In this document: one piece after another, positions 8,064 through 16,756 of the stretch
Numbering within the stretch: the first letter of the stretch is position 1
Layout of the letters: every line of letters starts with the position of its first letter
DNA from: a virus
IMG/VR virus record: IMGVR_UViG_3300042294_000464
Coordinates: 1-30,074 of that record
DNA length: 30,074 nucleotides
Strand: one strand, 5' to 3'
Notes under the pieces: model-generated
The model's input: only the letters and a program-made list of their open reading frames with translations
What the model was told of the DNA's origin: nothing
The model's database searches: none
Position numbers and translations under genes: made by a program

Positions 8064-9095
8064 ATGGATATTAACCAGACTACTCTGGAAGAGCCAATTA
8101 GCCTTCGAGATACAATCGAAAATGCTATTGAATCAACAGAATCAGCAGTAACAGAAAATGCGACCTCACAGGACGCTGTAGAAAGCGATAAAACTTCTCG
8201 CCCTAGGGATGAGTCAGGTAAATTCGCTAAAACCTCTCAAAACGCTTCAAAAGAGCTTACAGAGGCATCTGATGACAATGTTGTAGAAAATGATACAAAT
8301 GTAGCAGAAATTAACACAAAACCTCGTCCTAGTTCTTGGAAAAAGGATTATGAAGAGCATTGGGGTAAGTTAGACCCAACTTTGCAGGATTATATTCAAC
8401 AAAGGGAAGCTGATTACGCTAAAGGCGTTTCAACTTACAAGAATCAATGGGACATGGCTCAACCATTAGTCCATGCGATAGAGCCATTTATGCCTTTATT
8501 GCAAGAACACAGTATTGAGCCATCTACATGGATAAGTAATTTAGGTAAAGCTCATGCAACCCTAGCTATGGGTTCGCCAGAGCAAAAGCAACAAATGTTT
8601 GCTCAGCTTGCTAATGACTATGGCATTAACTTAGGCTCTATAACTGGCCAAGGTTACGACCCACAGTTCTCACAATTAGCACAAGAGTTGAATCAAATAA
8701 AGAATCAATGGACTAGCTTTCAAAGCTCTCAAGAGCGGATAGAGCAAGCCCAATTGCAGAATGAGATTTCGTCATTTAAAGATGACAAGCCTTATTTTGA
8801 GGAAGTTCGTGAAACCATGGCTGGATTACTCCAAAGCGGAATGGCAAACGACCTTCAATCAGCTTATGACAAAGCTATCCGATTAAACGATGATGTATTT
8901 CAGAAAGTAAACGCTACACAAGCGCAGAAATCCGAGGCAGCTCAACGAGAAAAGGTAGCACAAGCAAAAGCGAAGGTACTTTCACCTAAGTCAACAACGC
9001 CTACAGCGTCAATGTCTAGTGGTGGTAAGTCCGCAAGTTCCGCTAGAGATGCAATTATGCAAGCTTTTGAACAGCACTCTAGTGGTTTAATCTGA
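8064..9095 (+). CDS. Capsid scaffolding protein
   Basis: 343 residues, acidic and helical, directly before the capsid gene. The linker RPRDESGKFAK (residues ~46-56) and the block RPSSWKKDYEEHWGKLDP through AKGVSTYKNQWD (residues ~88-130) form a signature frequently found in scaffolding proteins of podoviruses. These line the inside of the procapsid during assembly and leave before or during DNA packaging. The C-terminal ~60 residues are K/A/S-rich with a helical end, where scaffolds usually bind coat protein. The start follows AAGGAAAGC. Identification is by motif and gene order. Confidence 0.8.
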   Translation: MDINQTTLEEPISLRDTIENAIESTESAVTENATSQDAVESDKTSRPRDESGKFAKTSQNASKELTEASDDNVVENDTNVAEINTKPRPSSWKKDYEEHWGKLDPTLQDYIQQREADYAKGVSTYKNQWDMAQPLVHAIEPFMPLLQEHSIEPSTWISNLGKAHATLAMGSPEQKQQMFAQLANDYGINLGSITGQGYDPQFSQLAQELNQIKNQWTSFQSSQERIEQAQLQNEISSFKDDKPYFEEVRETMAGLLQSGMANDLQSAYDKAIRLNDDVFQKVNATQAQKSEAAQREKVAQAKAKVLSPKSTTPTASMSSGGKSASSARDAIMQAFEQHSSGLI

Positions 9096-9116
9096 CAATA
9101 AATAAGGAGTGACATT

Positions 9117-10112
9117 ATGGCTTTTGCCAATTCAACCGTGTCAGACATTATTGCAACTACCATCCAAAGTCGTAGTGGCAAACTGGCTGATAATGTGACA
9201 TTAAACAATGCGGTTTTAGACCGTTTACGCAAGCGTGGCAATGTACGACCATTCTCTGGTGGTAATGTGATTTTAGAAGAAATCATGTACAACGACAGCA
9301 ATACAAACAACACTAACTCATACAGCGGTTACGAAACTCTGAACATTGCGCCTAACAGCCCAATCTCAGCAGCTCAATTCTCTATCGCTCAATATGCGTC
9401 TGCTGTTACCATCTCTGGCTTGGAAATGTTGCAAAACAGTTCTAAAGAGGCAATCATCGACTTGTTAGAAGGTCGTGTACAAGTTGCTGAAGGTCAATTG
9501 ATGAATCGTATCCAAACTGACATCTACGGTGACGGTACTGGTAACGGTGGTAAAAACTTAACTGGTTTGGCTGCTGCTGTTGCAGATAGTCCATCTACTG
9601 GTGTATACGGTGGCATCAACCGTGCAACATGGTCATTCTGGCAAAACCAAGCTTTCTCTGGCGTAACCAATGGCGGTGCTGCTGTTTCTGCTGCTAACAT
9701 TCAATCTTACATGACTCAACTAGCTATTAAATTAGTTCGTGGTCAAGATAAAGCTGATTTGATTGTAGCTGACAACAACTACTACTCATTGTATGTAAAC
9801 TCATTGCAAGCTATTCAGCGTGTAACATCTGCTGATGAAGGCGCTGCTGGTTTCGCATCATTGAAATTCTACGGTGGCGGTACATCTGCCGATGTAGTAT
9901 TAGGTGGTGGTATTGGTTCTCAAGCAACTGCAAACCATATGTGGTTCTTGAACACTAACTACATCTACTTCCGTCCACATACAGACCGTAACTTTGCCCC
10001 TATCGGTGGCGAGCGTCAATCTGTAAACCAAGACGCTGTAGTTAAACTAATCGGTTGGGCTGGTAACTTAACTAGCTCTGGTCCACAATTCAGTGGCGTT
10101 CTTAAGGCTTAA
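9117..10112 (+). CDS. Major capsid protein
   Basis: 331 residues with a strong AAGGAG site and the least AT-biased, most regular codon use of the region, as expected for the most highly expressed gene. The pattern VLDRLRKRGNVRPFSGGNVI, NSPISAAQFSIAQYASAVTI followed by SGLEMLQNSS, then LLEGRVQVAEGQLMNRIQTD, is characteristic of a family of HK97-fold coat proteins found in BPP-1-like podoviruses and many uncultured phages. It self-assembles into the icosahedral head with the scaffold encoded just upstream. The length is full for this family. Confidence 0.92.
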   Translation: MAFANSTVSDIIATTIQSRSGKLADNVTLNNAVLDRLRKRGNVRPFSGGNVILEEIMYNDSNTNNTNSYSGYETLNIAPNSPISAAQFSIAQYASAVTISGLEMLQNSSKEAIIDLLEGRVQVAEGQLMNRIQTDIYGDGTGNGGKNLTGLAAAVADSPSTGVYGGINRATWSFWQNQAFSGVTNGGAAVSAANIQSYMTQLAIKLVRGQDKADLIVADNNYYSLYVNSLQAIQRVTSADEGAAGFASLKFYGGGTSADVVLGGGIGSQATANHMWFLNTNYIYFRPHTDRNFAPIGGERQSVNQDAVVKLIGWAGNLTSSGPQFSGVLKA

Positions 10113-10123
10113 GGGGAAATAAC

Positions 10124-10414
10124 ATGGCATATTCAGTAACCCCACTTGCTGGGATTGATTTGGTTGACACGATTACAGCAGTAGAAATTGCTGCTGGCTC
10201 ACCTGTAAACGCTTTACTTGGTACTCAAGTATGGGGTTCAGACGGTCGTCGTTATGTTTTTGCAAAAGCAAGTGATTCTATTGCAGCATCAGATACAACT
10301 TGCTCTATAGATGCAACTACATTTGCAGCAACTAATGTTGGCGGTACATACGATTCACCAGCAACAGCAATGGTTGTTGGCGATTACGGTTGGTTCAGCG
10401 AAGCATCAGTGTAA
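10124..10414 (+). CDS. Putative capsid cement / small head protein
   Basis: 96 residues immediately after the coat gene with a GGGGAAAT ribosome site. It is a small beta-rich protein (LLGTQVWGSDGRRYVFAKAS) with no charged clusters, similar in size and position to capsid-stabilising or decoration proteins. The identity is inferred from synteny, since such proteins diverge quickly. It is followed by two consecutive hairpins, so it probably ends a highly expressed head transcript segment. Confidence 0.55.
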   Translation: MAYSVTPLAGIDLVDTITAVEIAAGSPVNALLGTQVWGSDGRRYVFAKASDSIAASDTTCSIDATTFAATNVGGTYDSPATAMVVGDYGWFSEASV

Positions 10415-10427
10415 TCTAAAAGATTCT

Positions 10428-10450
10428 CACCTCTTCGGAGGTGGGTTTCT
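10428..10450 (+). terminator. Candidate terminator or partial attenuator after capsid genes
   Basis: Perfect 6-bp stem CACCTC / GAGGTG closed by the very stable TTCG tetraloop, followed by GGTTTCT. The U-tract is short and interrupted, so termination may be incomplete, allowing lower expression of downstream tail genes. Confidence 0.6.
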
Positions 10451-10451
10451 A

Positions 10452-10476
10452 GGTAGTTTTCATTTCGAGAGCTATC
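10452..10476 (+). other. Second hairpin after capsid genes
   Basis: GGTAGTTTTC can pair with GAGAGCTATC across a 5-base loop: ten pairs, three of them G-U. It lies immediately behind the TTCG hairpin and before the next ribosome site. Tandem hairpins suggest either reinforced attenuation or protection of the capsid mRNA 3' end. Confidence 0.4.
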
Positions 10477-10506
10477 TACAAACCCCAAACCACTTTGGAG
10501 ATTCAA

Positions 10507-11100
10507 ATGCAATACAACACAGACGTAAATAACCCCGATTCACGATTAAACGTGAAGTTTTACCAACGAGCAGTAAGTAACGAGTTCAAGAGTGCTTTAG
10601 AAGGCCGTCCTATCATGGAAATGGCAGACTTTATCTTAATAGAAGTTCCAGGCAACACTCACACAGTAATTGACACCTTTGCTGCAGCAGAGCATAAAGA
10701 CCGCTTCCCTATACAATGGGCAAGGTATCAGAACGAGAAAACAGATGGCGATATTGAAGGCACATTGCTTCACGATTGGCCAGTTTTAAATGCAGCTTCA
10801 GCGGCTGAGTTAAAACACTTTAAATTTTATACAGTAGAGCAGGTAGCACAAGCCTCTGATGCCCAATTAGGCACTATGGGTATGGCAGCAGGTATGTCAC
10901 CACTAGCTCTGCGTGACAAGGCAAAAGCTTTCTTATCTAGCGCCAAAGGCACAGCATTAGTTCAACAACAAGCAGACGAACTTCGTAAGCGTGATGAAGA
11001 GCTATCAGCAGTCAAGGCACAACTAGCAGAGTTAGCACAAAAAATGAATCAACCTAAAGCTGCGCCTAAAAAGGCTAAAGCAGAGGAATTAGAGGAATAA
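10507..11100 (+). CDS. Conserved phage virion-locus protein
   Basis: 197 residues from ATG 10507; TTGGAG at 10495-10500 acts as its ribosome site, so the in-frame TTG at 10495 is not the start. The first ~95 residues form a compact domain (DFILIEVPGNTHTVID, FPIQWARYQNEKT, GTLLHDWPVL). Next comes a helix-hairpin-helix-like stretch (ELKHFKFYTVEQVAQASDAQ), then a lysine/glutamate coiled-coil tail rich in AAPKKAKAEE. Proteins of this layout occur between coat and connector genes in many podoviruses and are usually called structural. No enzyme motif is visible. Confidence 0.6.
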   Translation: MQYNTDVNNPDSRLNVKFYQRAVSNEFKSALEGRPIMEMADFILIEVPGNTHTVIDTFAAAEHKDRFPIQWARYQNEKTDGDIEGTLLHDWPVLNAASAAELKHFKFYTVEQVAQASDAQLGTMGMAAGMSPLALRDKAKAFLSSAKGTALVQQQADELRKRDEELSAVKAQLAELAQKMNQPKAAPKKAKAEELEE

Positions 11101-11101
11101 T

Positions 11102-12019
11102 ATGGCAACAACTCTCTTGCAATTAGTGCAACAAGCATCAGCCGAGATGGGCTTGGCTATCCCCAATGCGGTGGTAGGCAATACAGCGGCAGATGTTACC
11201 CAACTTTATTATTTAATTAATGCGGCAGGTAACGAAGTTGCGAGAGAGTATCCATGGGAAGCTCTAAATGTTGAATACGATTGGTATTCACAATACTCTG
11301 AATCAGATGGTGCTATTCTTTACGGCACTAGCGTAATTACAGGTGTAGACCCTGCTACAGTAGCGTTTATTAATGCGGCTGGCGCAACTAACTTCCAAGT
11401 GCAAGGTGAAGGTGTAATTCAAAGCACTGCTGTGGTGTCTGCTACTGGAACTACCGTTACAATCAATAGTGCTGCGACTAGCGATGGTTCAGGCAACTAT
11501 GTATTTGGTCAAGTTATGTATGACTTGCCTACAGGCTTTGACCGTATTACAGACCGTACACAATACGACAAATCTAAACGCTGGGAAATGTTAGGCCCTG
11601 AAACACCACAACAATGGCAATGGCTCAAGTCTAGTTATATCTCAACTGGCCCTCGTATTCGTTGGCGTATTATGGGTCAGAAGTTTCAAATATGGCCACT
11701 TACATCTACTAACGAATACTTAAGCTTTGAGTACATCTCAACAAACTGGGCAACATCTGCCACAGGCACAACACAATCACAATTCTTAGCGGACACTGAT
11801 ACTTGTATCTATCCTAACCGCTTGATGGTGTTGGCGCTTAAAAAGAAATACTTTGAAATAAAAGGTTTTGACACATCATCATTCCAGCGTGATTATGATA
11901 TGCAACTTAACATCGCTAAAGCTAACGATGCAGGTTCTGCTACACTATCACTAGCACCAAGAACAGCCAATGTCCTAATTGGTTGGGAGAACATTCCAGA
12001 CGCTAACTACGGAGCTTAA
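11102..12019 (+). CDS. Head-tail connector protein (P22 gp4-like)
   Basis: 305 residues beginning MATTLLQLVQQASAEMGLAI, then LYYLINAAGNEVAREYPWEAL. This N-terminal helical arrangement is characteristic of podovirus gp4-like adaptors, which bind under the portal ring after DNA packaging. The middle holds a small beta insertion (ATVAFINAAGATNFQVQGEG), and the later part (LPTGFDRITDRTQYDK, WQWLKSSYISTGPRIRWRI) is conserved in the family. It is followed by the DNA-stabilising protein at 12432, as expected. Confidence 0.75.
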   Translation: MATTLLQLVQQASAEMGLAIPNAVVGNTAADVTQLYYLINAAGNEVAREYPWEALNVEYDWYSQYSESDGAILYGTSVITGVDPATVAFINAAGATNFQVQGEGVIQSTAVVSATGTTVTINSAATSDGSGNYVFGQVMYDLPTGFDRITDRTQYDKSKRWEMLGPETPQQWQWLKSSYISTGPRIRWRIMGQKFQIWPLTSTNEYLSFEYISTNWATSATGTTQSQFLADTDTCIYPNRLMVLALKKKYFEIKGFDTSSFQRDYDMQLNIAKANDAGSATLSLAPRTANVLIGWENIPDANYGA

Positions 12020-12021
12020 CA

Positions 12022-12432
12022 ATGGCTGATAAATATGCTTTAAAATTAGCAGCATTGTTAGGCAAATCACCTAAACAAGGTGGTTTAATGTATGGGGATT
12101 ACCCACATCCATTTAGAAATCCTAATGTTGAAGGTGGTGGTTTAAGAGCGTACATAAACAAAGATGGCTCTTATGGCGGTGAGATGATGCCAAAGGGTCA
12201 AGGATGGTTAAACGAGCAAATGACTCCACAAGGTCAAACAATGACAGAATTGTCTGTAGGTAATGGCCAAATGGACTTTCCATCATTAACGCCAAATCAA
12301 TCACCAGAATTAGTGCGTCAAATAGTTAAAACAGGAGAAGTTTCTCCTCAAGCATATAAAAATGCTTTAGATTGGGCTATGTCAAGAAAGGCCAAAGGAT
12401 TAAGCCCATTTAGAGATGCAGAGGATAAATAA
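12022..12432 (+). CDS. Small conserved phage protein
   Basis: 136 residues. The C-terminal part, MTELSVGNGQMDFPSLTPNQ, then ELVRQIVKTGEVSP and DWAMSRKAKGLSPFRDAE, matches a small phage family whose members share 'T-x-x-E-x-S-x-G-x-x-x-x-x-x-x-P-[ST]-L-x-P', an 'h-h-G-x-x-x-P' turn and a final 'A-x-x-R-x-x-x-G-x-S-P-F'. Function is not known. It sits between connector and stabilisation genes and overlaps the next start by one base, so it is probably expressed with tail genes. Confidence 0.55.
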   Translation: MADKYALKLAALLGKSPKQGGLMYGDYPHPFRNPNVEGGGLRAYINKDGSYGGEMMPKGQGWLNEQMTPQGQTMTELSVGNGQMDFPSLTPNQSPELVRQIVKTGEVSPQAYKNALDWAMSRKAKGLSPFRDAEDK

Positions 12433-13952
12433 TGGCTAGAGCTAAAAGAGCTGTATCACAGCCAGTATCACTGCCAGCACCAGTAGGTGGATGGAACGCT
12501 AGAGATTCATTGGCAGCAATGAGTCCGCTAGACGCAGTTGTGTTAAATAACTGGTTTCCAGCTACAACAGAATGTGTAATGCGTAAAGGTTACACAAAAC
12601 ACGCTACAGGTATTACAGGTCAAGTAGAAACCATCATGGCCTACTCTGGAGGCGCTACAGACGAGTTATTTGCTATCGCTGGGGGCAAAGTATACGATGT
12701 AACATCATCAGGCGCTGTAGGGGCTGCTGTGCTGTCTGGATTGACTAATTCACGCTGGGGTTATTGCAACATTGCAACCTCTGGTGGCAATTTCCTATCC
12801 ATGGCTAATGGTGTAGATGCACCTCGTAACTATAATGGCTCTACATGGTCTACACCTGCTATAACAGGCGTAACAGCCACTACATTGCGTGACCCTATCC
12901 TTTACGCTGAAAGACAGTTCTTTATACAAGATAACAGTCTTAAGGTTTGGTATCTACCAGTAGATTCTATTGCTGGTGCTGCGGCTGCTGTAGACATAGC
13001 TTCATTTATGACCAAGGGCGGTTACATTGTAGCTCACGGAACATGGACAATTGATGCTGGCCAAGGTGTAAACGACCACTATGTAATTATGACCAACAAA
13101 GGTCAAATCATCGTGTATCAAGGCATAGACCCTACATCAGTTACAACATGGTCTATGGTAGGTGTATGGGATATTGGTGCGCCAATAGGCCCTAGAAGTT
13201 TATACAAGTACGCTGGCGATATGCTTATTATTTGCCAAGATGGTGTAGTTCCATTATCAGGTGCTTTGCAATCATCTAGAGTTCAACCTAGGGTAGCCAT
13301 TACCGATAAAATACAGTTTGCTATTAGTGAAGCTGTAACTAACTATGCTACTAACTTTGGCTGGCAATTAATGTATGTGCCAACTATTAACCAATTATGG
13401 TTAAATGTGCCTGTGCAAGAAGGTGTAAATCAACAGCAATATGTAATGAACACTATTACAGGCTCATGGTGTAACTACACCAATTGGAACTCCAATTGCA
13501 TGGAGATGTTTCAAGACGAGCCTTACTTTGGTGGCAATGGTTATGTAGCTCACGCTTACAATAGCAATACAGACGGTGGCAACAACATTCAATCGTTTGG
13601 CTTGCAAGCATTTAACAACTTTAGTGGCGCAGGTACATTAAAACGCTTTACTATGTCACGCCCTATACTAAGGGCTGATGGTTCACCATCTGTTTACGCT
13701 GGCGTCAATATAGACTTTGACACAACCGATACATCTACAATCTTAAACTATGTGCCTGTAAACTATGGCGTGTGGGACAGTGGTATATGGGATGCGTCTG
13801 CATTTGGTGGTTCTCCTACTGTGTATCAAAACTGGCAAGGTCTAAATGGTGTTGGTTATTATGGCGCACCTGTGGTCAAGGTTTTATCAGCGCAGTTAAA
13901 TGTAAGCTGGGTAGGCACTGACATTGTTATTGAGGGCGGTGCAATCTTGTAA
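12432..13952 (+). CDS. Packaged-DNA stabilisation / tail nozzle protein (P22 gp10-like)
   Basis: 506 residues. The N-terminus PVSLPAPVGGWNARDSLAAM, followed by SPLDAVVLNNWFPATTECVM and RKGYTKHATG, is the hallmark of the gp10-like family. These proteins form a beta-propeller-like nozzle below the connector, keeping packaged DNA inside and supporting the tail tip. The rest is beta-rich, with repeated propeller-type segments (VIMTNKGQIIVYQGIDP, DMLIICQDGVVPLSG). The length fits the family. TAATG overlaps link it with both neighbours. Confidence 0.82.
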   Translation: MARAKRAVSQPVSLPAPVGGWNARDSLAAMSPLDAVVLNNWFPATTECVMRKGYTKHATGITGQVETIMAYSGGATDELFAIAGGKVYDVTSSGAVGAAVLSGLTNSRWGYCNIATSGGNFLSMANGVDAPRNYNGSTWSTPAITGVTATTLRDPILYAERQFFIQDNSLKVWYLPVDSIAGAAAAVDIASFMTKGGYIVAHGTWTIDAGQGVNDHYVIMTNKGQIIVYQGIDPTSVTTWSMVGVWDIGAPIGPRSLYKYAGDMLIICQDGVVPLSGALQSSRVQPRVAITDKIQFAISEAVTNYATNFGWQLMYVPTINQLWLNVPVQEGVNQQQYVMNTITGSWCNYTNWNSNCMEMFQDEPYFGGNGYVAHAYNSNTDGGNNIQSFGLQAFNNFSGAGTLKRFTMSRPILRADGSPSVYAGVNIDFDTTDTSTILNYVPVNYGVWDSGIWDASAFGGSPTVYQNWQGLNGVGYYGAPVVKVLSAQLNVSWVGTDIVIEGGAIL

Positions 13953-14359
13953 TGCTAGTCCAAGGCGAATATGTAGCTCGTTGGGTGATGGAAAAGGTAG
14001 GCTCTTATACCGAGGGCATGACTGCTCTTGGTTGGGAAATAGACGGTGTTATTGTTGCTGGTACGGCCTTTGAAAACTGGAACGGCAACAATATGTTTGG
14101 CCATCAACGAATAGACTCACCACCACCTAAAGGTTACTGGATTACAGTAGTAGATTACATTTTTAATCAAGTAAAGGTTAAACGCTTTACAGCTACCGTA
14201 GAAGCCGACAACCACAAAGCAATAAGCCTTAATCATAAGATTGGGTTTGTAATAGAAACAACTTTAAAAGACGCAGGTCGTAATGGTGATTTACTTATAA
14301 TGACCTTATGGCCTGAAAACTGCAAAATGTTAAACTGGAGTAAAAAAAATGCTAGGTAA
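13952..14359 (+). CDS. GNAT-like acetyltransferase-fold protein in the tail module
   Basis: 135 residues. The stretch FTATVEADNHKAISLNHKIG followed by FVIETTLKDAGRNGDLLIMT fits the C-terminal half of the GNAT fold (A-x-N-x-x-A-I-x-L-x-x-K-x-G-F-x-x-E-x-x-x-K-D-A). The ending LWPENCKML recalls 'M-x-R-x-x-C-R-W-L' endings of phage GNAT-like proteins. A clean R/Q-x-x-G-x-G/A acetyl-CoA loop is not evident, so activity is uncertain. Similar small GNAT-like genes are seen in podovirus tail modules. It overlaps its downstream neighbour by 11 bases. The substrate is unknown. Confidence 0.6.
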   Translation: MLVQGEYVARWVMEKVGSYTEGMTALGWEIDGVIVAGTAFENWNGNNMFGHQRIDSPPPKGYWITVVDYIFNQVKVKRFTATVEADNHKAISLNHKIGFVIETTLKDAGRNGDLLIMTLWPENCKMLNWSKKNAR

Positions 14360-15455
14360 ATTCGTGCAATTAAGATTGCAAGGTGTTCGTGACCCATTTA
14401 TATCAATGGCTAACGGTAAAGCTAAAGCACCACCAGCGCCTGACTACATTGGCGCAGCTAAAGAAACATCTGCTGGCAACTTAGAGGCTGCAAGGGCTAC
14501 TGCTGCTGCTAACCGTACTAACCAAGTAACACCATACGGCAATTTAACATACACAGCCAATCCAGGTACTGATGCTTACGGCAATACTTTGTATACAGCC
14601 ACACAAACATTATCTCCAGAACAACAAGCTATTTACAACCAAGAAAGCAAGCTTAATCAAGGATTGATGCAAACAGCAAATACTGGATTAAATTATGCAA
14701 ATAAAGTATTAAGCGAGCCTGGGGTAGATACATCTAAATTGCCATCTTACGGCATTAATCCTGGCGAAACATACTCTGACGCCATTATGCGTAGGTTAGC
14801 ACCACAAATTGCTCAAGAAAGCGAGATGTCTGATGCTCAGTTAGCTAACCAAGGTATTGCTCAAGGCACACAAGCTTATGAGAACGCTAAACGACAATTA
14901 GCTATGAGTCAAAACGACAGACAACTTGCCGCTATTACAGGTGGCATGAATGTAGGTTTAGGTGCTAATCAACAAGCCTTTCAACAACAAGCTTATAATC
15001 AAATGCAACCTATCAATGTTATTAATGCGTTGCGTACAGGTTCTCAAGTGCAAAATCCAAGCTTTGCTGCTACACCTCAACAAGCCAATACTGGCGGTGC
15101 TGATATACTTGGTGCTACGCAAGCAGGTTATAACGCTCAACTAGCCGCTACAAACGCTGCCAACTCTGCTAAAGGTGGATTTATGAGTGGTTTAATGGGT
15201 CTAGGCGGTGCAGCTTTAATGTCACCAACAGGTACATTTACATCAGATATTAATGCTAAAGAAAACATTACTAAAATTGGTTCATTAGACAATGGCCTTA
15301 ACCTTTACTCATACAACTACAAAGATGGCTATGATTTGCCTGAAGGCAGACAAATTGGTGTTATTGCTCAAGAAGTTGAAGCGGTTATGCCAGAGGCTGT
15401 TGTTGAAATGGCTAATGGGTTTAAAGGTGTTAATTACGCAATGTTAGGGGTTTAA
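14349..15455 (+). CDS. Virion protein with C-terminal S74 intramolecular chaperone domain
   Basis: 368 residues. The N-terminal part (APPAPDYIGAAKETSAGNLE, then RTNQVTPYGNLTYTANPG) and Q/A-rich helices resemble ejection-module proteins. The last 70 residues form a compact peptidase S74 domain: it begins SDINAKENI at residue 299, where Ser299 and Lys304 match the Ser-Lys pair of the self-cleaving SDxRxK motif, and continues QIGVIAQEVEAVMPEAVVEM and GVNYAMLGV. S74 domains help trimeric beta-structures fold and then cut themselves off. The start at 14349 follows GGAG at 14337-14340. S74 domains usually cap tail fibres; here one caps a protein in the ejection cassette. Confidence 0.75.
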   Translation: MLGKFVQLRLQGVRDPFISMANGKAKAPPAPDYIGAAKETSAGNLEAARATAAANRTNQVTPYGNLTYTANPGTDAYGNTLYTATQTLSPEQQAIYNQESKLNQGLMQTANTGLNYANKVLSEPGVDTSKLPSYGINPGETYSDAIMRRLAPQIAQESEMSDAQLANQGIAQGTQAYENAKRQLAMSQNDRQLAAITGGMNVGLGANQQAFQQQAYNQMQPINVINALRTGSQVQNPSFAATPQQANTGGADILGATQAGYNAQLAATNAANSAKGGFMSGLMGLGGAALMSPTGTFTSDINAKENITKIGSLDNGLNLYSYNYKDGYDLPEGRQIGVIAQEVEAVMPEAVVEMANGFKGVNYAMLGV

Positions 15456-15456
15456 T

Positions 15457-16755
15457 ATGAATTTTGCAAAATACTTACCATCAGCATTGCAAGGCTTAAT
15501 GCCTGGTGAGTCTAGTGGTACGCCTAATCAAATGCCACAAGATGACACAATGATGCAGCTTGAGATGCAGCGCAGAATGAAGTTTGCTGATGCGTTACGA
15601 GGTCAAGAAGCCCCTCAAGGACAAATGGTGTCGGGTCATTATGTGGCGCCTTCATGGACGCAACAATTAGCTAGTTTAGCCAATAAATATGTTGCTGGTA
15701 AAAATGAAGAAAACGCTATTAAACAATACGGTGAATACACCAAAGGCAAGCAAGCTAAAATGGCTGAAGCTTTAGGACAATACCAAAAAGACATAATGCC
15801 TCGCACTGAGCAAGCACCTCAACAACCTACAGTGGTTACAGGTTCTACTGGTGAAATAGCCCCAAACATGGGTATGGTTAATGCACCAGCTCGTCAAGTG
15901 CCTTTAACTGCTAATGACCGTTATGCTGCATTGTTGAAATACAGCTCTGCAACTGGCAATCCACAATTAATGCAACAAGCTATGATGGGTGGGTTAGAGT
16001 CTGCTAACAAGGCAGAAGACACTGCTGCTGACCGTGCTTTCCGTGAGAAACAAACTGCTGGTGACCAAGAATTCCAAAGAATTCAAATGAAAGACCGTCA
16101 AGGCTTTGAACTTACGCAAAATGAAAAACAGTTTGCTAATCAAATGGCATTGCAAAAATCTAGTCAAGGTTTCCAAGCTGGTCAAAATGCAGCAAATGCA
16201 CCTCTTGTTACGATTATTGGTTCTGATGGCAAACCTAAACTTGTGCCTCGCAATCAAGCTGTTGGCGCACAACCTTACAGCGCTGCTCAAGAAGCTAAAG
16301 ATGTTGTTAAAGTTCAACAAAAAGCACAAAACGAAATATCTGCTCAACAAGTTCTTGACCAAGCTCAAGCTTTATTCTCTCATGGTGGTAGAAAAGCTGG
16401 AACAGGCGTAAGCAGTTGGATGGGTTCAATACCTGGAACAGATGCTAAAGACTTTGCTGCTAATCTAGCTACATTTAAAGCCCAAACTTTTGTTCCAATG
16501 GTTTCCGCCCTTAAAGGCATGGGTGCATTATCTGATGCTGAAGGTAAAAAACTTACTGAATCTGTTGGTGCTTTAGACCCAAGCGTAAATGAAGCTGCTT
16601 TTGTTAAAAACTTGCAAAATGCTACAAAAACTTTATTTCAAAAAGCTAAAGCTGCTGGATTAAATGTTTCTGAGCCTGAATTTTTAAAACAATCAACTGG
16701 CGCTTCAGCAACAAACGCAATTCGCTCTCAAGCCGATGCAATTATAGGACGATAA
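15457..16755 (+). CDS. Internal virion / DNA-ejection-type protein
   Basis: 432 residues, Q/A/K-rich and largely helical. The N-terminus MNFAKYLPSALQGLMPGESS is followed by low-complexity coils (e.g. REKQTAGDQEFQRIQMKDRQ). A better-ordered C-terminal domain (TFKAQTFVPMVSALKGMGAL followed by SDAEGKKLTESVGALDPS) resembles C-terminal regions of phage internal virion proteins. Such proteins are packed in the head and injected with the DNA to form a conduit across the envelope. Assignment rests on composition, position after the stabilisation gene and this C-terminal pattern. Confidence 0.6.
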   Translation: MNFAKYLPSALQGLMPGESSGTPNQMPQDDTMMQLEMQRRMKFADALRGQEAPQGQMVSGHYVAPSWTQQLASLANKYVAGKNEENAIKQYGEYTKGKQAKMAEALGQYQKDIMPRTEQAPQQPTVVTGSTGEIAPNMGMVNAPARQVPLTANDRYAALLKYSSATGNPQLMQQAMMGGLESANKAEDTAADRAFREKQTAGDQEFQRIQMKDRQGFELTQNEKQFANQMALQKSSQGFQAGQNAANAPLVTIIGSDGKPKLVPRNQAVGAQPYSAAQEAKDVVKVQQKAQNEISAQQVLDQAQALFSHGGRKAGTGVSSWMGSIPGTDAKDFAANLATFKAQTFVPMVSALKGMGALSDAEGKKLTESVGALDPSVNEAAFVKNLQNATKTLFQKAKAAGLNVSEPEFLKQSTGASATNAIRSQADAIIGR

Positions 16756-16756
16756 T

